64,000 nucleotides of DNA. Origin: Bacteroidota bacterium. GTDB taxonomy: Bacteria; Bacteroidota; Bacteroidia; Flavobacteriales_D; Sanyastnellaceae. The translations under genes were made by a program, and so were the position numbers. The stretch is taken from positions 99,955-163,954 of the forward strand of contig JAQBVN010000001.1 of NCBI GenBank assembly GCA_027622975.1. The letters are read 5' to 3'. The notes under the pieces are model-generated. The model did not search any database, was not told the DNA's origin, and was given only the letters and a program-made list of their open reading frames with translations. This document shows positions 32,991 through 42,284 of the stretch, one piece after another. Position 1 is the stretch's first letter; each line of letters starts with the position of its first letter.

Positions 32991-34544
32991 ATGGACGCGG
33001 AACTCGTCATCAACACCACCCCGAGCGGGGTGGAAATTGCGCTGCTCGAAGAGGGGCAACTCGTGGAGTTGCACCGTGACCAGGGCGATGTGCAATACGC
33101 CGTGGGAGACATTTTTGTCGGCCGCGTCAGGAAGGTTATGCCCAACTTGAACGCTGGGTTTGTGGATGTGGGACATGGCAAAGATGCCTTTCTACACCAC
33201 CAAGATTTGGGGCCGCAATTCAAAACGCAGCAAGCGTGGTTGAAGCGCGTGATGGCCGGCAAGCAGCCGGTGGCCGACATCAGCCAATTCAAGCGGGAGG
33301 GAGACATCGAACGGAAGGGGAAAATGAAGGACTATGTGTCCGCTTCTCAGCTCGTCCTCGTCCAAGTTGCCAAAGAGCCCATTGGGACCAAGGGCCCACG
33401 TCTGACGGCCGAAGTGAGCCTGCCGGGTCGTTACTTGGTGCTCGTGCCTTTCAGCGACAAAGTCAGCTTGTCTTCCCGGATCAAGGGAGAGAAGGAGCGA
33501 AACCGATTGAAGCACCTCATGCAAAGCATCCAGCCTCCGGGTTTTGGTATCATTGTGCGGACGGTGGCTGAAAACAAGGGTTCCGCGGATCTCCACACGG
33601 ACTTGGAGGATCTTGTGTCTCGTTGGGGTAAGCTGCACCAAAATCTGCGCCATGCCAAACCAGGCAAGCGCGTATTGGGCGAAGTGAACAAGACGAGCGC
33701 CGTGCTGCGCGATGTGTTGACCTCCGACATCAAAACCATTCACGTCAACGACCCACGAACAGGGGATGAGGTGAAGGAATTTTTGATTGGTAGCAAGTCT
33801 GGATCAGAAGACATGGTCAAAGTTCATCGTGCCAACGATTTGTTCAATGCCATGTCCATCCATCGCCAAATCAAGGCTGCCTTCGGTCGGCAAGTGAATT
33901 TGAAGAGTGGTTCTTACCTCATTCTTGAGCAGACCGAAGCGATGCACGTCATTGACGTCAACAGTGGGGGTCGAAAGAAGGGAGCTTCCAGTCAAGAGGA
34001 GAACGCGCTGTTGACCAACTTGGATGTCGTGGATGAAATTGCAAGGCTTTTGAGACTCCGTGACATGGGAGGAATCATCGCCATTGATTTCATTGACATG
34101 GCCAAGCGGGAGCACAACAAGCAGCTGACCGACGCCATGAAGGAGGCCATGAAAAGGGACAAGGCCAAGCACAACATCATGGCGCCAAGTCGTTTGGGTG
34201 TGATGGAAATGACCCGACAGCGCGTGCGTGAGGTTGCGGAGGTGGCCACGCAGGACGCTTGTCCGGCATGCGAGGGCACTGGCAAAATTCAGGCGAGCAT
34301 TTTGATCACAGACAAGATGGAATCAAGCCTCCAGTATTTGGCCGAAGGGGAGGGCCGCAAGCGCGTGAATTTGATTGTTCACCCCATCCTCGAAGCTTAT
34401 CTCACGCAAGGGTGGTGGCGTTCCATACGTCGGACTTGGGAGAAGAAGTTTGGCATGAAAGTGTCCATCGATTCCAACAGCTCCATGGAAATCATGGAAT
34501 TCCATGTGTTCAACTCGCTCGGCGAAGAGGTCACCATTGACTGA
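32991..34544 (+). CDS. rng: ribonuclease E/G family protein
   Basis: A 517-residue RNase G-like enzyme. S1-like part near the N-terminus (VGDIFVGRVRKVMPNLNAGFVDVGHGKDAFLH), then the catalytic core with MHVIDVNSGGRKKG and GGIIAIDFIDM (two catalytic Asp), then the Zn-link CPACEGTGKI and the tail through EEVTID. It cuts AU-rich RNA during rRNA processing and mRNA decay. The start at 32991 (MDAELVINTTPSG) is the conserved one. Confidence 0.93.
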   Translation: MDAELVINTTPSGVEIALLEEGQLVELHRDQGDVQYAVGDIFVGRVRKVMPNLNAGFVDVGHGKDAFLHHQDLGPQFKTQQAWLKRVMAGKQPVADISQFKREGDIERKGKMKDYVSASQLVLVQVAKEPIGTKGPRLTAEVSLPGRYLVLVPFSDKVSLSSRIKGEKERNRLKHLMQSIQPPGFGIIVRTVAENKGSADLHTDLEDLVSRWGKLHQNLRHAKPGKRVLGEVNKTSAVLRDVLTSDIKTIHVNDPRTGDEVKEFLIGSKSGSEDMVKVHRANDLFNAMSIHRQIKAAFGRQVNLKSGSYLILEQTEAMHVIDVNSGGRKKGASSQEENALLTNLDVVDEIARLLRLRDMGGIIAIDFIDMAKREHNKQLTDAMKEAMKRDKAKHNIMAPSRLGVMEMTRQRVREVAEVATQDACPACEGTGKIQASILITDKMESSLQYLAEGEGRKRVNLIVHPILEAYLTQGWWRSIRRTWEKKFGMKVSIDSNSSMEIMEFHVFNSLGEEVTID

Positions 34545-34590
34545 TTTCTCGCCGCGTGAGTTCAATGACTGAACCTCTCTACCGAAGGCG

Positions 34591-35844
34591 TTAGGAAGTT
34601 TGGAGTGCCTCTGGTGTGGGCACATCTTTCGCATAACACAGGAAGCTTTTTTCGACCGGCTTGCTGAGGAGTTGCAGATTGAGATGGTCGTTTGCTTCTG
34701 CGAAATCTCGGACTTGTCCGTCTTTGTACAGAACCATGATTCCCCGTGGCACATACGCTTTGTTGTCAATCCGAGCATTGCTGACCATGAAATCGGCTTC
34801 TTCCGGGGTGAAGCCAAAATGAATGGCAGTCGCCTCCTTGCGTTCATCCACTTCGGCTTGGTAGAAAGGCTCGGGTCGAAGTTCAATGCGGAACAGGCCG
34901 CGGTCGAGCAACCTGCTGCTGAGCAAGGAGAGCACCTTGTCAGGGTGGTGGCGCCAGGCCTTCATGGCCACGAAGATGTCGCTGTCATCCAACTCACAGA
35001 ACCGCTCAAGCACAGCGGGATCCGCCAAAAATTGCGCCCGGTCGAGGTTGTCGTGAAGAAACAATGACAGCGCAGGGGAGGCGAAAATGGCCTCGCCTTG
35101 TTGAGCCAAGTGTTTCGCGCGGCGCAACACCAACATCAACATGTGCTCCGCGCTCAACACCGTGCGATGCAGGTACACTTGCCAATACATCAGGCGCCGC
35201 GCCACAATGAACTTCTCAATGGAATAAATGCCCTTCTCTTCCACCACCAATTGGCCATCTACCACATTCAGCATTTTCAGGATGCGCTCGCTGCCCACTT
35301 TGCCTTCCGTGACTCCACTGTAGAAGCTGTCACGAGAGAGGTAGTCCAAACGATCCATGTCCAACTGGCTGCTGACCAATTGATGGAGGAAAGCCTTGGG
35401 ATGATGGTCGTTGAAGATTTCAATGGCCAAATCAAGGGCCCCTCCCAATTCTTCATTAAGCCGCCCCATGATCAAGGCGCTGATGTCTTCATGGGTGACG
35501 CCTTGCACAATGGAATGCTCGAGGGCGTGGCTGAACGGGCCATGTCCCACATCATGCAGGAGGATGGCCAAACATGCTGCTTCGGCCTCTGCCTCCGTGA
35601 TGTCCACTCCTTTGTTGCGCAAGCTGTCAATCGCCTCCTGCATCAGATGCATGCATCCAACGGCATGATGAAAGCGGTTGTGAACGGCTCCTGGGTAGAC
35701 CAAGTGAGACAATCCCAGCTGCGAAATGCGACGAAGGCGCTGCATGAATCGATGGTCCATGAGGTCCAGCGCCTTGCTGTGTCTCAAAGTGACGAATCCA
35801 TAGACTGGATCGTTCAGGATTTTGTGTCGGTTGGTGGATCTCAT
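34591..35844 (-). CDS. HD-domain phosphohydrolase (dNTPase/SAMHD1-like)
   Basis: A 417-residue HD-domain protein: KILNDPVYGFVTLRHSKALDLMDH, then FHHAVGCMHLMQEA with His, LLHDVGHGPFSHALEH with the HD pair, SSQLDMDRLDYLSRDSFYSG with the distal Asp. This is the arrangement of dGTPase/SAMHD1-type phosphohydrolases. The natural substrate is not known for the Bacteroidota branch. A very long open frame (to 37557) continues upstream but is antisense to porX; the ATG at 35844 is the conserved start. It is divergent from porX. Confidence 0.87.
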   Translation of the reverse strand: MRSTNRHKILNDPVYGFVTLRHSKALDLMDHRFMQRLRRISQLGLSHLVYPGAVHNRFHHAVGCMHLMQEAIDSLRNKGVDITEAEAEAACLAILLHDVGHGPFSHALEHSIVQGVTHEDISALIMGRLNEELGGALDLAIEIFNDHHPKAFLHQLVSSQLDMDRLDYLSRDSFYSGVTEGKVGSERILKMLNVVDGQLVVEEKGIYSIEKFIVARRLMYWQVYLHRTVLSAEHMLMLVLRRAKHLAQQGEAIFASPALSLFLHDNLDRAQFLADPAVLERFCELDDSDIFVAMKAWRHHPDKVLSLLSSRLLDRGLFRIELRPEPFYQAEVDERKEATAIHFGFTPEEADFMVSNARIDNKAYVPRGIMVLYKDGQVRDFAEANDHLNLQLLSKPVEKSFLCYAKDVPTPEALQTS

Positions 35845-35952
35845 CCAAAAGGGCGTTCGCAAATACGAAGTCGGGTGTCTCGCCGTTATCTTGTCGCAAG
35901 ATACGTTGGCCCGGCGCGCTCTGCGCTCACGCCTTTGTGACGAACACCAAGC

Positions 35953-37512
35953 ATGAACAGACGACCACACATCCTTTGGGCAGACGACGAAATCGATTTG
36001 TTGAGGCCTCACATGATTTTTTTGAAGGAAAAGGGTTACGAGGTGACGGGCGTCAACAGCGGAATCGAAGCGTTGGAGCAAGTCGAAGCTTTCAATTTTG
36101 ATGTTGTGTTTCTCGATGAAAACATGCCGGGGATTCATGGCATCGAGACGTTGCAACGCATCAAGGCCAAGCGACCTGACTTGCCCGTAATCATGATCAC
36201 CAAGAGCGAGGAGGAACACATCATGGAGGAGGCCATCGGCTCCAAAATCAGCGACTATTTGATCAAGCCCGTCAACCCAAACCAAATCTTGTTGGCGGTC
36301 AAGAAGATCTTGGACAACCGACGGTTGCAAGGGGAGCAGGCGCAGTCGACGTACATGCGAGAATTCCGGGAGCTTGCCATGCGCCTCGGAGGCGGGATGG
36401 ACGCGGACGAATGGGCTGAGGTTTACCAGCGATTGATGCATTGGCACGTGACCCTTGGAGAATCGGGGGATCGGAGCATGTTGGAGATTTTGGAAACCCA
36501 ACATGCGGAGGCCAATCATCAGTTTGCCCGATTTGTAGAGGCCCACTACGAGGACTGGATGACGGGAAGGTCGGATGCGCCAATGCTTTCTCATCGTTTG
36601 CTTCCGGAATGGCTCCCGGATGTACTCAAGGGTGCTGGAGAACGACCCGTGTTCATCGTGGTTATTGATAACCTTAGATGGGATCAGTGGCGTGCCATCG
36701 CGCCCCTGCTCAGAGATGCTTGGCACATCGCAGAGGAACGCAGTTATTTCAGCATGCTCCCCACGGCCACTCAATATGCGAGAAATGCGTTGTTTGCGGG
36801 AATGACACCATCTGACATTGAGCGTCTGATGCCATCTTGCTGGATTCCAGAATCGGCAGAAGGGTCCAAAAACGCACATGAAGAAACCTTGCAGCGGGCC
36901 TTGTTTGAGCGCATGGGAATTGAGGGCCGATCGTCGTACCACAAGATCACCAACTTGCAAGCAGGCAAGCGTTTGGTCGACAAGTTTCACGAACTCAAGG
37001 GGCAACGCATTTGCACAGTGGTGTACAATTTTGTCGACATGCTGAGTCACGCCCGTTCGGAAATGGAAGTGATCAAGGAACTGGCGGATGATGAAGCGGC
37101 ATACAGAAGTTTGACGACCTCTTGGTTTGCGCACAGTCCTGTGAAAGAGATGATGGATTTGATGGCCGAGATGGGTGCGAGGATGGTGTTGACAACCGAC
37201 CACGGCACGATGCGCGTCGACCAACCGGTGGAAGTTCGGGGGGACCGTGAGACCAACAACAACCTGAGGTACAAGGTGGGCAAGAATCTGGGATACCATG
37301 CTGAGGAGGTGATGGAGATTCGTCATCCGGAGCGTGTTGGGTTGCCCAAACCCAATGTGTCGTCCACCTACATTTTTGCCAAATCGAGGGATTTCTTGGT
37401 TTACCCAAACAACCATGCGAAGTATGTCAAGACTTTTCGGGACACGTTCCAGCACGGTGGCGTGAGCCTGGAAGAAATGATCATCCCTTGGGTCGTCCTC
37501 GATCCGAAGTGA
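35953..37512 (+). CDS. porX: PorX: response regulator with PglZ-type phosphatase domain
   Basis: A 519-residue protein. Receiver domain 1-120 with ILWADDEIDLLRPH, phospho-accepting Asp near residue 55 (VVFLDENMPG) and KPVNPNQ switch; a helical linker (about 130-230); then an alkaline-phosphatase-superfamily PglZ domain with FIVVIDNLRWDQW, FVDMLSHARSEM and VLTTDHGTMRV, ending IPWVVLDPK. This architecture is PorX, the regulator needed for type IX secretion with PorY and SigP in Porphyromonas gingivalis. No porY, sigP or T9SS core gene lies in this window. The order porX/tsaE/ald is conserved in Flavobacteriia. Confidence 0.93.
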   Translation: MNRRPHILWADDEIDLLRPHMIFLKEKGYEVTGVNSGIEALEQVEAFNFDVVFLDENMPGIHGIETLQRIKAKRPDLPVIMITKSEEEHIMEEAIGSKISDYLIKPVNPNQILLAVKKILDNRRLQGEQAQSTYMREFRELAMRLGGGMDADEWAEVYQRLMHWHVTLGESGDRSMLEILETQHAEANHQFARFVEAHYEDWMTGRSDAPMLSHRLLPEWLPDVLKGAGERPVFIVVIDNLRWDQWRAIAPLLRDAWHIAEERSYFSMLPTATQYARNALFAGMTPSDIERLMPSCWIPESAEGSKNAHEETLQRALFERMGIEGRSSYHKITNLQAGKRLVDKFHELKGQRICTVVYNFVDMLSHARSEMEVIKELADDEAAYRSLTTSWFAHSPVKEMMDLMAEMGARMVLTTDHGTMRVDQPVEVRGDRETNNNLRYKVGKNLGYHAEEVMEIRHPERVGLPKPNVSSTYIFAKSRDFLVYPNNHAKYVKTFRDTFQHGGVSLEEMIIPWVVLDPK

Positions 37513-37546
37513 GGAATCGCAGGTCGAGAATTGTCGCAGCTCGATG

Positions 37547-37554
37547 CATTTTTG
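37547..37554 (+). promoter_or_regulatory. candidate -7 box upstream of tsaE (CATTTTTG + CAC)
   Basis: One mismatch to TAnnTTTG (C for T at position 1) but with the TTTGCAC extension. It would give tsaE a leader of about 55 bases, independent of porX. Confidence 0.4.
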
Positions 37555-37614
37555 CACTTGTTTCTGTTGCTGTCCTCATGGGAGGAGGTGCCGCATCAAA
37601 AGCCATCTGAAATC

Positions 37615-38070
37615 ATGAGTACATTGGTTGAATTTGCTCGCTGGGAAGGGGTCTTGCTGGAAGATTTGCCGCGTGTCTCTGCAGAGCTTGCGATGTTGTT
37701 GCCCACCCAAGGAGTGGTTGCCATACACGGCCCCATGGGTGCGGGGAAGACCACCTTGGTTCGTGCCATCCTCCATTGTTGGGGCGTGGGAGAAGATGCC
37801 GCGAGCCCGACGTTTGGATTGGTTCATCACCATCGCGTCAAGCGGCGTGGTTTGGAATCGGAGGTTCGTCATTTGGACCTCTACCGCCTCGAGGGAGAAG
37901 ACGAAGCTGAGCGTTCCGGAATTGCCGAGATGCTGATGGATCCTGGATTGAATCTCGTCGAGTGGCCTGAGCGCGTGCCTGATTTGATGCCTGAAGATGC
38001 ATTTTTGCTCGAAGTCCAAACAACGCAATCGCCCACGCGCACTCTCATTTTGTCCACCTTGCAGGGGTGA
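37615..38070 (+). CDS. tsaE: tRNA threonylcarbamoyladenosine biosynthesis protein TsaE
   Basis: A 151-residue ATPase: Walker A GPMGAGKTTLVRAIL, then SPTFGLVHHH, LDLYRLEGEDE, and LVEWPERVPDLMPEDA with the Walker B-like end. TsaE drives the TsaB/TsaD complex making t6A37 in ANN-decoding tRNAs. The start at 37615 (MSTLVEFARWEG) is conserved. It lies 102 bases after porX and 30 bases before ald. Confidence 0.92.
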   Translation: MSTLVEFARWEGVLLEDLPRVSAELAMLLPTQGVVAIHGPMGAGKTTLVRAILHCWGVGEDAASPTFGLVHHHRVKRRGLESEVRHLDLYRLEGEDEAERSGIAEMLMDPGLNLVEWPERVPDLMPEDAFLLEVQTTQSPTRTLILSTLQG

Positions 38071-38086
38071 TTCTCTGCGGTTTCTC

Positions 38087-38093
38087 TAATTTG
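38087..38093 (+). promoter_or_regulatory. possible -7 box before ald (TAATTTG)
   Basis: Seven-base form of the box, last G eight bases from the ATG at 38101. Same imperfect form as at 15364; could drive ald without a leader, or ald may simply be read through from tsaE. Confidence 0.25.
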
Positions 38094-38100
38094 CCCCCAC

Positions 38101-39318
38101 ATGGATTCTGGACGCAAAGCAATCAAAGCCTTGGCACGCGAAGCGGCCTTGCTTCCCCAAGAGGAATTGTTGCAGGTGAAAGCTGGCCAAGCGGATCTCA
38201 CCATTGGCATTCCTGCAGAGACGAGTTTGCAAGAAAAACGCGTGGCCTTGGTGCCCGAGGCAGTCGCTCTCCTCGTCGCTCATGGTCACCACGTGCTGGT
38301 GGAAACCCAGGCTGGCGCAGAATCTCAATTTTCAGACAGCGACTACAGCGAGGCGGGTGCGCGGATTGTTTACGATCGGCGCCAAGTGTTCCAGTCTCAC
38401 ATCGTGTTGAAAGTGGAGCCGCCTTCCCTTGAGGAGGTCGAGTTGATGGGCATGCGACAAACCTTGATTTCGGCGTTGCAACTCAGTGTCCAAAACGAGG
38501 GAATGCTCCAAGCATTGATGGACAAAAAGACCACCGCAATTGCGTGGGACTTTGTCCAAAATGAAAATGGCATTCAGCCTTTGGTCAGGGCCATGGGAGA
38601 AATTGCGGGCAACACAGCTGTCCTGGTGGCAGGTGGGTTGATGGCGAGCGAGAGTGGCCAAGGAACCATGCTTGGTGGTGTCAGTGGTGTACGGCCAAGT
38701 GAAGTGGTCATCATTGGAGCGGGGACAGTGGGGGAATTTGCCGCCCGTTCGGCCTTGGGCCTTGGTGCGAGTGTCAAAGTCTTCGACAACAGCGTCCACC
38801 GTTTGATACGGCTCCAAAATGCTTTGGGTCAACGCGTGTGGACTTCGACCTTGCAACCGTCTGTTCTCGAGGAGGCCCTTCGCACAGCGGACGTGGCCAT
38901 TGGAGCTGTGCGGGGAGAGGGATCTCGAGCCCCCATGATTGTCAGTGAGCCCATGGTGGCCGGCATGCGTAACCGCGCGATTGTCGTGGATGTGAGCATC
39001 GACCGAGGAGGGGTGTTTGAAACGTCCAGGTTGACGAGCCATGAACGGCCGACCTTCATCGAGTGCGGTGTCATCCACTACTGTGTGCCGAACATTCCGT
39101 CCCGCGTTGCCAGAACGGCAAGCAAGGCCTTGAGCAACATTTTTGCTCCCATGCTTTTGGGTGTTGCATCGGATGGGGGTGTGGAGTCATCTGTGAGACA
39201 GCGCAATTTGGTCTCAACCGGCATTTACATGTTCAATGGCACGTTGACCAACGAGGAGATCGCTGCAGACCGCAACTTGCCTTGGAAGCCCTTGGATTTG
39301 CTTACAGCCACGCTCTGA
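38101..39318 (+). CDS. ald: alanine dehydrogenase
   Basis: A 405-residue AlaDH/PNT-type enzyme. N-terminal substrate domain: LTIGIPAETSLQEKRVALVPEA and HIVLKVEPPS with the substrate Lys; NAD domain: VVIIGAGTVGEFAARSALGLGASVKVFD (GxGxxG, ending Asp for NAD). It makes pyruvate and ammonium from L-alanine or the reverse. Compared with classical AlaDH the N-terminus carries about 35 extra residues (DSGRKAIKALAREAALLPQE), as in other Bacteroidota versions. Downstream begins a small tandem repeat. Confidence 0.9.
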   Translation: MDSGRKAIKALAREAALLPQEELLQVKAGQADLTIGIPAETSLQEKRVALVPEAVALLVAHGHHVLVETQAGAESQFSDSDYSEAGARIVYDRRQVFQSHIVLKVEPPSLEEVELMGMRQTLISALQLSVQNEGMLQALMDKKTTAIAWDFVQNENGIQPLVRAMGEIAGNTAVLVAGGLMASESGQGTMLGGVSGVRPSEVVIIGAGTVGEFAARSALGLGASVKVFDNSVHRLIRLQNALGQRVWTSTLQPSVLEEALRTADVAIGAVRGEGSRAPMIVSEPMVAGMRNRAIVVDVSIDRGGVFETSRLTSHERPTFIECGVIHYCVPNIPSRVARTASKALSNIFAPMLLGVASDGGVESSVRQRNLVSTGIYMFNGTLTNEEIAADRNLPWKPLDLLTATL

Positions 39319-39346
39319 ACGGGCCCTGTCTTTTCTTCGCTTTCTT

Positions 39347-39412
39347 GCCCTGGGATGTGTGGAATCCTAGCCCTGGGATGGGTGGGGTCCTGGCCTTGGG
39401 ATGTGGGTAGTC
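39347..39412. repeat. 23-bp tandem repeat, about 2.9 copies
   Basis: Copies begin at 39347, 39370 and 39393 with unit GCCCTGGGATGnGTGGnnTCC; the second differs at a few positions and the third is partial (GCCTTGGGATGTGGGTAGTC). It fills the gap between ald and the convergent mutS gene. Tandem without spacers, so not a CRISPR. Confidence 0.8.
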
Positions 39413-39474
39413 GCGCGAGCAGGGTCTTGAGCGTTCGCGCACGGGTCGTGCATTCTCCGCCTCGTTGGCCTGGT

Positions 39475-42135
39475 TCAGGGTGCCACCGATTGCCTTCCCT
39501 TGGCGGTCGACCCTGTCAACGTCGCCTTGATTTCGTGCAATTTCATCAAGGCTTGGACCGGTGTGAGGTTGTCGATGTCCACTTCCATCAATTGGTCCCG
39601 GATGGCTTCAAGGGCGGGATCGTCCAATTGGAAGATGCTGAGTTGAATTCCTGCATCGAGCTGACTCACTGCATGTGTTGAAGGGGTCATTCCTAATGAA
39701 GGGACTGACGCCTCGCCCTCTGACCTGACACCCTCTCCGCGCTGGGCTTCAAGTTGGGAAAGCACGGATTCTGCCCTGCGCAACAAGCTGCGAGGCATGC
39801 CTGCCAATCTCGCGACATGGATGCCAAAACTGTGGTTGGAACCACCTGGTGCGAGCTTGCGCAAAAACACAATGTTCCCATTCAGTTCTTTGACGCTGAC
39901 ATTCACGTTGGCGATGCGATGAAAGCGCCGACTCATGTCATTCAACTCGTGGTAATGGGTGGCAAACAAAGTGAGCGCGCGACCATGGGTGTGAAGATGT
40001 TCTGCGATTGCCCAAGCAATGCTGACGCCATCGTAGGTGCTTGTGCCTCGACCAATTTCATCAAGCAGGACCAAACTTCGATCAGTCAATCCATGAAGGA
40101 TGGCCGCTGTCTCATTCATTTCCACCATGAAAGTCGACTCACCGCTGCTGATGTTGTCAGAGGCCCCAACACGTGTGAAAATGCGATCGAGGATGCCTAG
40201 TTCGGCATGTTTGGCAGGGACAAATGAGCCCGCCTGTGCCATCAAGGATATGAGGGCTGTTTGGCGCAGCAACGCACTCTTTCCAGACATGTTTGGACCG
40301 GTCACCATCAGGATTTGGCGGTGTTCTGGGTCCAGCTGAACGTCGTTGGCGATGTAGGATTCACCGGGAGGCAGGTGACGCTCGATCACGGGATGTCTTC
40401 CTTCCGTGATCTGAATGCCTTGGACCTCTTGCATCCGGGGTCGGGTGTATCCCAGGTTCTCAGCTGTTTCAGCATGGCTCAACACCATGTCCAAAAGTCC
40501 CAGGGACCGTGCATTGTGCATGAGCGCACTGACGTCTGCAGCACAAGCGGCGACCAGTCCCACATAGGCCTGCTGTTCAAGGGATTCGACCTTTTCTTGG
40601 GCCTGAAGAATCTCGGTTTCGAGGATTTTCAATTCCTCGGTGATGTATCGCTCGGCTTGGGTCAGGGTCTGTTTACGAATCCATGATTCGGGAACTTTGT
40701 CCTTGTGTGCATTGCGCACCTCGAGGTAGTAACCAAAGACATTGTTGAAGGCAATCTTCAATCCGCTGATGCCAGAAGCTTGTGCTTCTTTGTCGCGAAT
40801 GGCGTCCAAGGCTTCTTGACTTCGAAAGGCCAAACGCCGGACCTCGTCCAATTCAGGGTGGACTCCTTCTGCAATGACAGGTCCTCTCCCAACGGCGGCC
40901 GCGGGGTCTTCCACCAATTCCTGTTTCAGCCGGTTCAAGAGCGTTCCGCAAGGATGCAATTCCTCCAGAAAGGGGAGCAATGAATCTTCGCCTGCAGCAC
41001 AATCCGCCACATCCTGCACGGCTTTCAGTCCGCGTCCAAGCTGAGCCATTTCGCGAGGCAGAATCCGTCCTGCACTGGCTTTGGTGGTCAAACGTTCCAA
41101 ATCACCCACCTTGGCTAACTCTTGCCTCAAAGCATGGCGAAGAGCCACTTCTTCGACCAGTCGCGCCACGGCTTCGTGTCTCTGGTTCATGGTGTTGAGG
41201 TCGGTCAAAGGCGATACCAAGGCCCGCCGCAAAGCCCTTCCACCCATGGGTGTGCAAGTGTTGTCGAGCACGTCGACAAGGGCGGTGCCATCAGGGTGGT
41301 TGGGATGAAGGATCTCCAAGTTTCGAACTGTGAATCGATCCAGCCACATGCCTCGGTCGGATCTCAGCCTTTTGATGCCTTGGATGTGATCGAGTTGTCG
41401 GTGGTGGGTGTGGTCCAAGTAATGAAGGATGGCTCCAACCGCAACGACGGCCAAGGGGGCATCGTCCAGTCCAAAACCCTTCAACGATCCCGAGGAGAAC
41501 TGCCGTGCGATTTGATCCTTGGCGAATTCTTCCGTGAACACCCAATCCTCCAAGCGTGTCCTCGGCACATCGTCTCCAAACAAGGCTCGGACATCTGCTT
41601 CATGCCTCTTTTCAATCAGCCATTCCTTGGGCTCCAAGCTTCGAAGCACCCGGTCAATCCAAGGGGCATCTCCTTGGGCAGCCTGGAACTCTCCTGTGCT
41701 GAGGTCGAGCAAGCCCAACCCGATGCCTTGCTGGCTCCAATGGAGAGAGGCGATGAAATGGTTGGCCTTGCTTTCGAGCACGTGGTCGTGCATCACCAAT
41801 CCAGGCGTGACCAATTCCGTGACACCTCGTTTGACCAAGCCCTTGGCCTGTTTGGGGTCCTCAAGCTGGTCGCAGACCGCAACTTTGAAACCGGCCCGGA
41901 CCAATTTGGGCAAGTACGTGTCCAAGCTGTGGTGAGGAAACCCGGCCAACTCCACTTCCGACGCGCTGCCGTTTCCACGTTTGGTCTGCACGATGCCCAA
42001 AACGCGCGCTGCAGACACAGCATCCTCTCCGAAAGTCTCGTAAAAGTCGCCCACTCGAAACAACAGCACAGTGTCCGGATGCTTGGCCTTGATCCGGTTG
42101 TATTGTTTCATCAAAGGGGTCTCCTTGCCTGCCAC
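39475..42135 (-). CDS. mutS: DNA mismatch repair protein MutS
   Basis: A full-size MutS of about 886 residues. Mismatch-binding N-terminus PLMKQYNRIKAKHPDTVLL and RVGDFYETFGEDA (Phe-x-Glu), connector and lever (RNLEILHP), clamp, then ATPase with Walker A TGPNMSGKSALLRQTA, Walker B VLLDEIGRGTSTYDG and FATHYHELNDM. The start at GTG 42135 (AGKETPLMKQYN) is preferred since it matches the common N-terminus and lies about 35 bases after a TACATTCG box; ATGs at 42210 and 42264 would add a poorly conserved extension. Last gene of the tig/clpP/clpX/rhodanese run. Convergent with ald. Confidence 0.94.
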   Translation of the reverse strand: MAGKETPLMKQYNRIKAKHPDTVLLFRVGDFYETFGEDAVSAARVLGIVQTKRGNGSASEVELAGFPHHSLDTYLPKLVRAGFKVAVCDQLEDPKQAKGLVKRGVTELVTPGLVMHDHVLESKANHFIASLHWSQQGIGLGLLDLSTGEFQAAQGDAPWIDRVLRSLEPKEWLIEKRHEADVRALFGDDVPRTRLEDWVFTEEFAKDQIARQFSSGSLKGFGLDDAPLAVVAVGAILHYLDHTHHRQLDHIQGIKRLRSDRGMWLDRFTVRNLEILHPNHPDGTALVDVLDNTCTPMGGRALRRALVSPLTDLNTMNQRHEAVARLVEEVALRHALRQELAKVGDLERLTTKASAGRILPREMAQLGRGLKAVQDVADCAAGEDSLLPFLEELHPCGTLLNRLKQELVEDPAAAVGRGPVIAEGVHPELDEVRRLAFRSQEALDAIRDKEAQASGISGLKIAFNNVFGYYLEVRNAHKDKVPESWIRKQTLTQAERYITEELKILETEILQAQEKVESLEQQAYVGLVAACAADVSALMHNARSLGLLDMVLSHAETAENLGYTRPRMQEVQGIQITEGRHPVIERHLPPGESYIANDVQLDPEHRQILMVTGPNMSGKSALLRQTALISLMAQAGSFVPAKHAELGILDRIFTRVGASDNISSGESTFMVEMNETAAILHGLTDRSLVLLDEIGRGTSTYDGVSIAWAIAEHLHTHGRALTLFATHYHELNDMSRRFHRIANVNVSVKELNGNIVFLRKLAPGGSNHSFGIHVARLAGMPRSLLRRAESVLSQLEAQRGEGVRSEGEASVPSLGMTPSTHAVSQLDAGIQLSIFQLDDPALEAIRDQLMEVDIDNLTPVQALMKLHEIKATLTGSTAKGRQSVAP

Positions 42136-42169
42136 AGTCGTTGGGGTGTCGTTGAAATGAGGTGAACCT

Positions 42170-42177
42170 CGAATGTA
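42170..42177 (-). promoter_or_regulatory. candidate -7 box for mutS (TACATTCG)
   Basis: One change from TAnnTTTG; if used, transcription starts around 42165, downstream of both upstream ATGs, which supports the GTG start at 42135. Confidence 0.4.
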
Positions 42178-42284
42178 CCAAGGGGACGTCGCATCGCCAC
42201 ACTTGGCCATGATTCCTTTATTCACAAGAGGTTCACACGCGTTGCCAACCGAGAAAGTCGACAAGCCATTTCGTTGTGTAGGCC

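Noticed and set aside
34545-34590. Terminator between rng and the HD phosphohydrolase
   Set aside because: GAGTTCA/TGAACCTC inverted repeat is bulged and has no T tract.
35900-35952. Promoter boxes upstream of porX (TACGTTGG, TATCTTGT)
   Set aside because: Two or more mismatches to TAnnTTTG; not convincing.
34591-37557. 988-residue open frame on the minus strand
   Set aside because: Only the last 417 residues are real (HD phosphohydrolase); the rest is antisense to porX.
39347-39412. CRISPR array
   Set aside because: Copies are contiguous, 23 bases, imperfect, without spacers; no cas genes in the window.
41122-42165. 347-residue plus-strand frame
   Set aside because: Antisense to mutS.
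42135-42264. mutS start at ATG 42264 or 42210
   Set aside because: These would add a poorly conserved N-terminus and lie upstream of the likely transcription start at about 42165.
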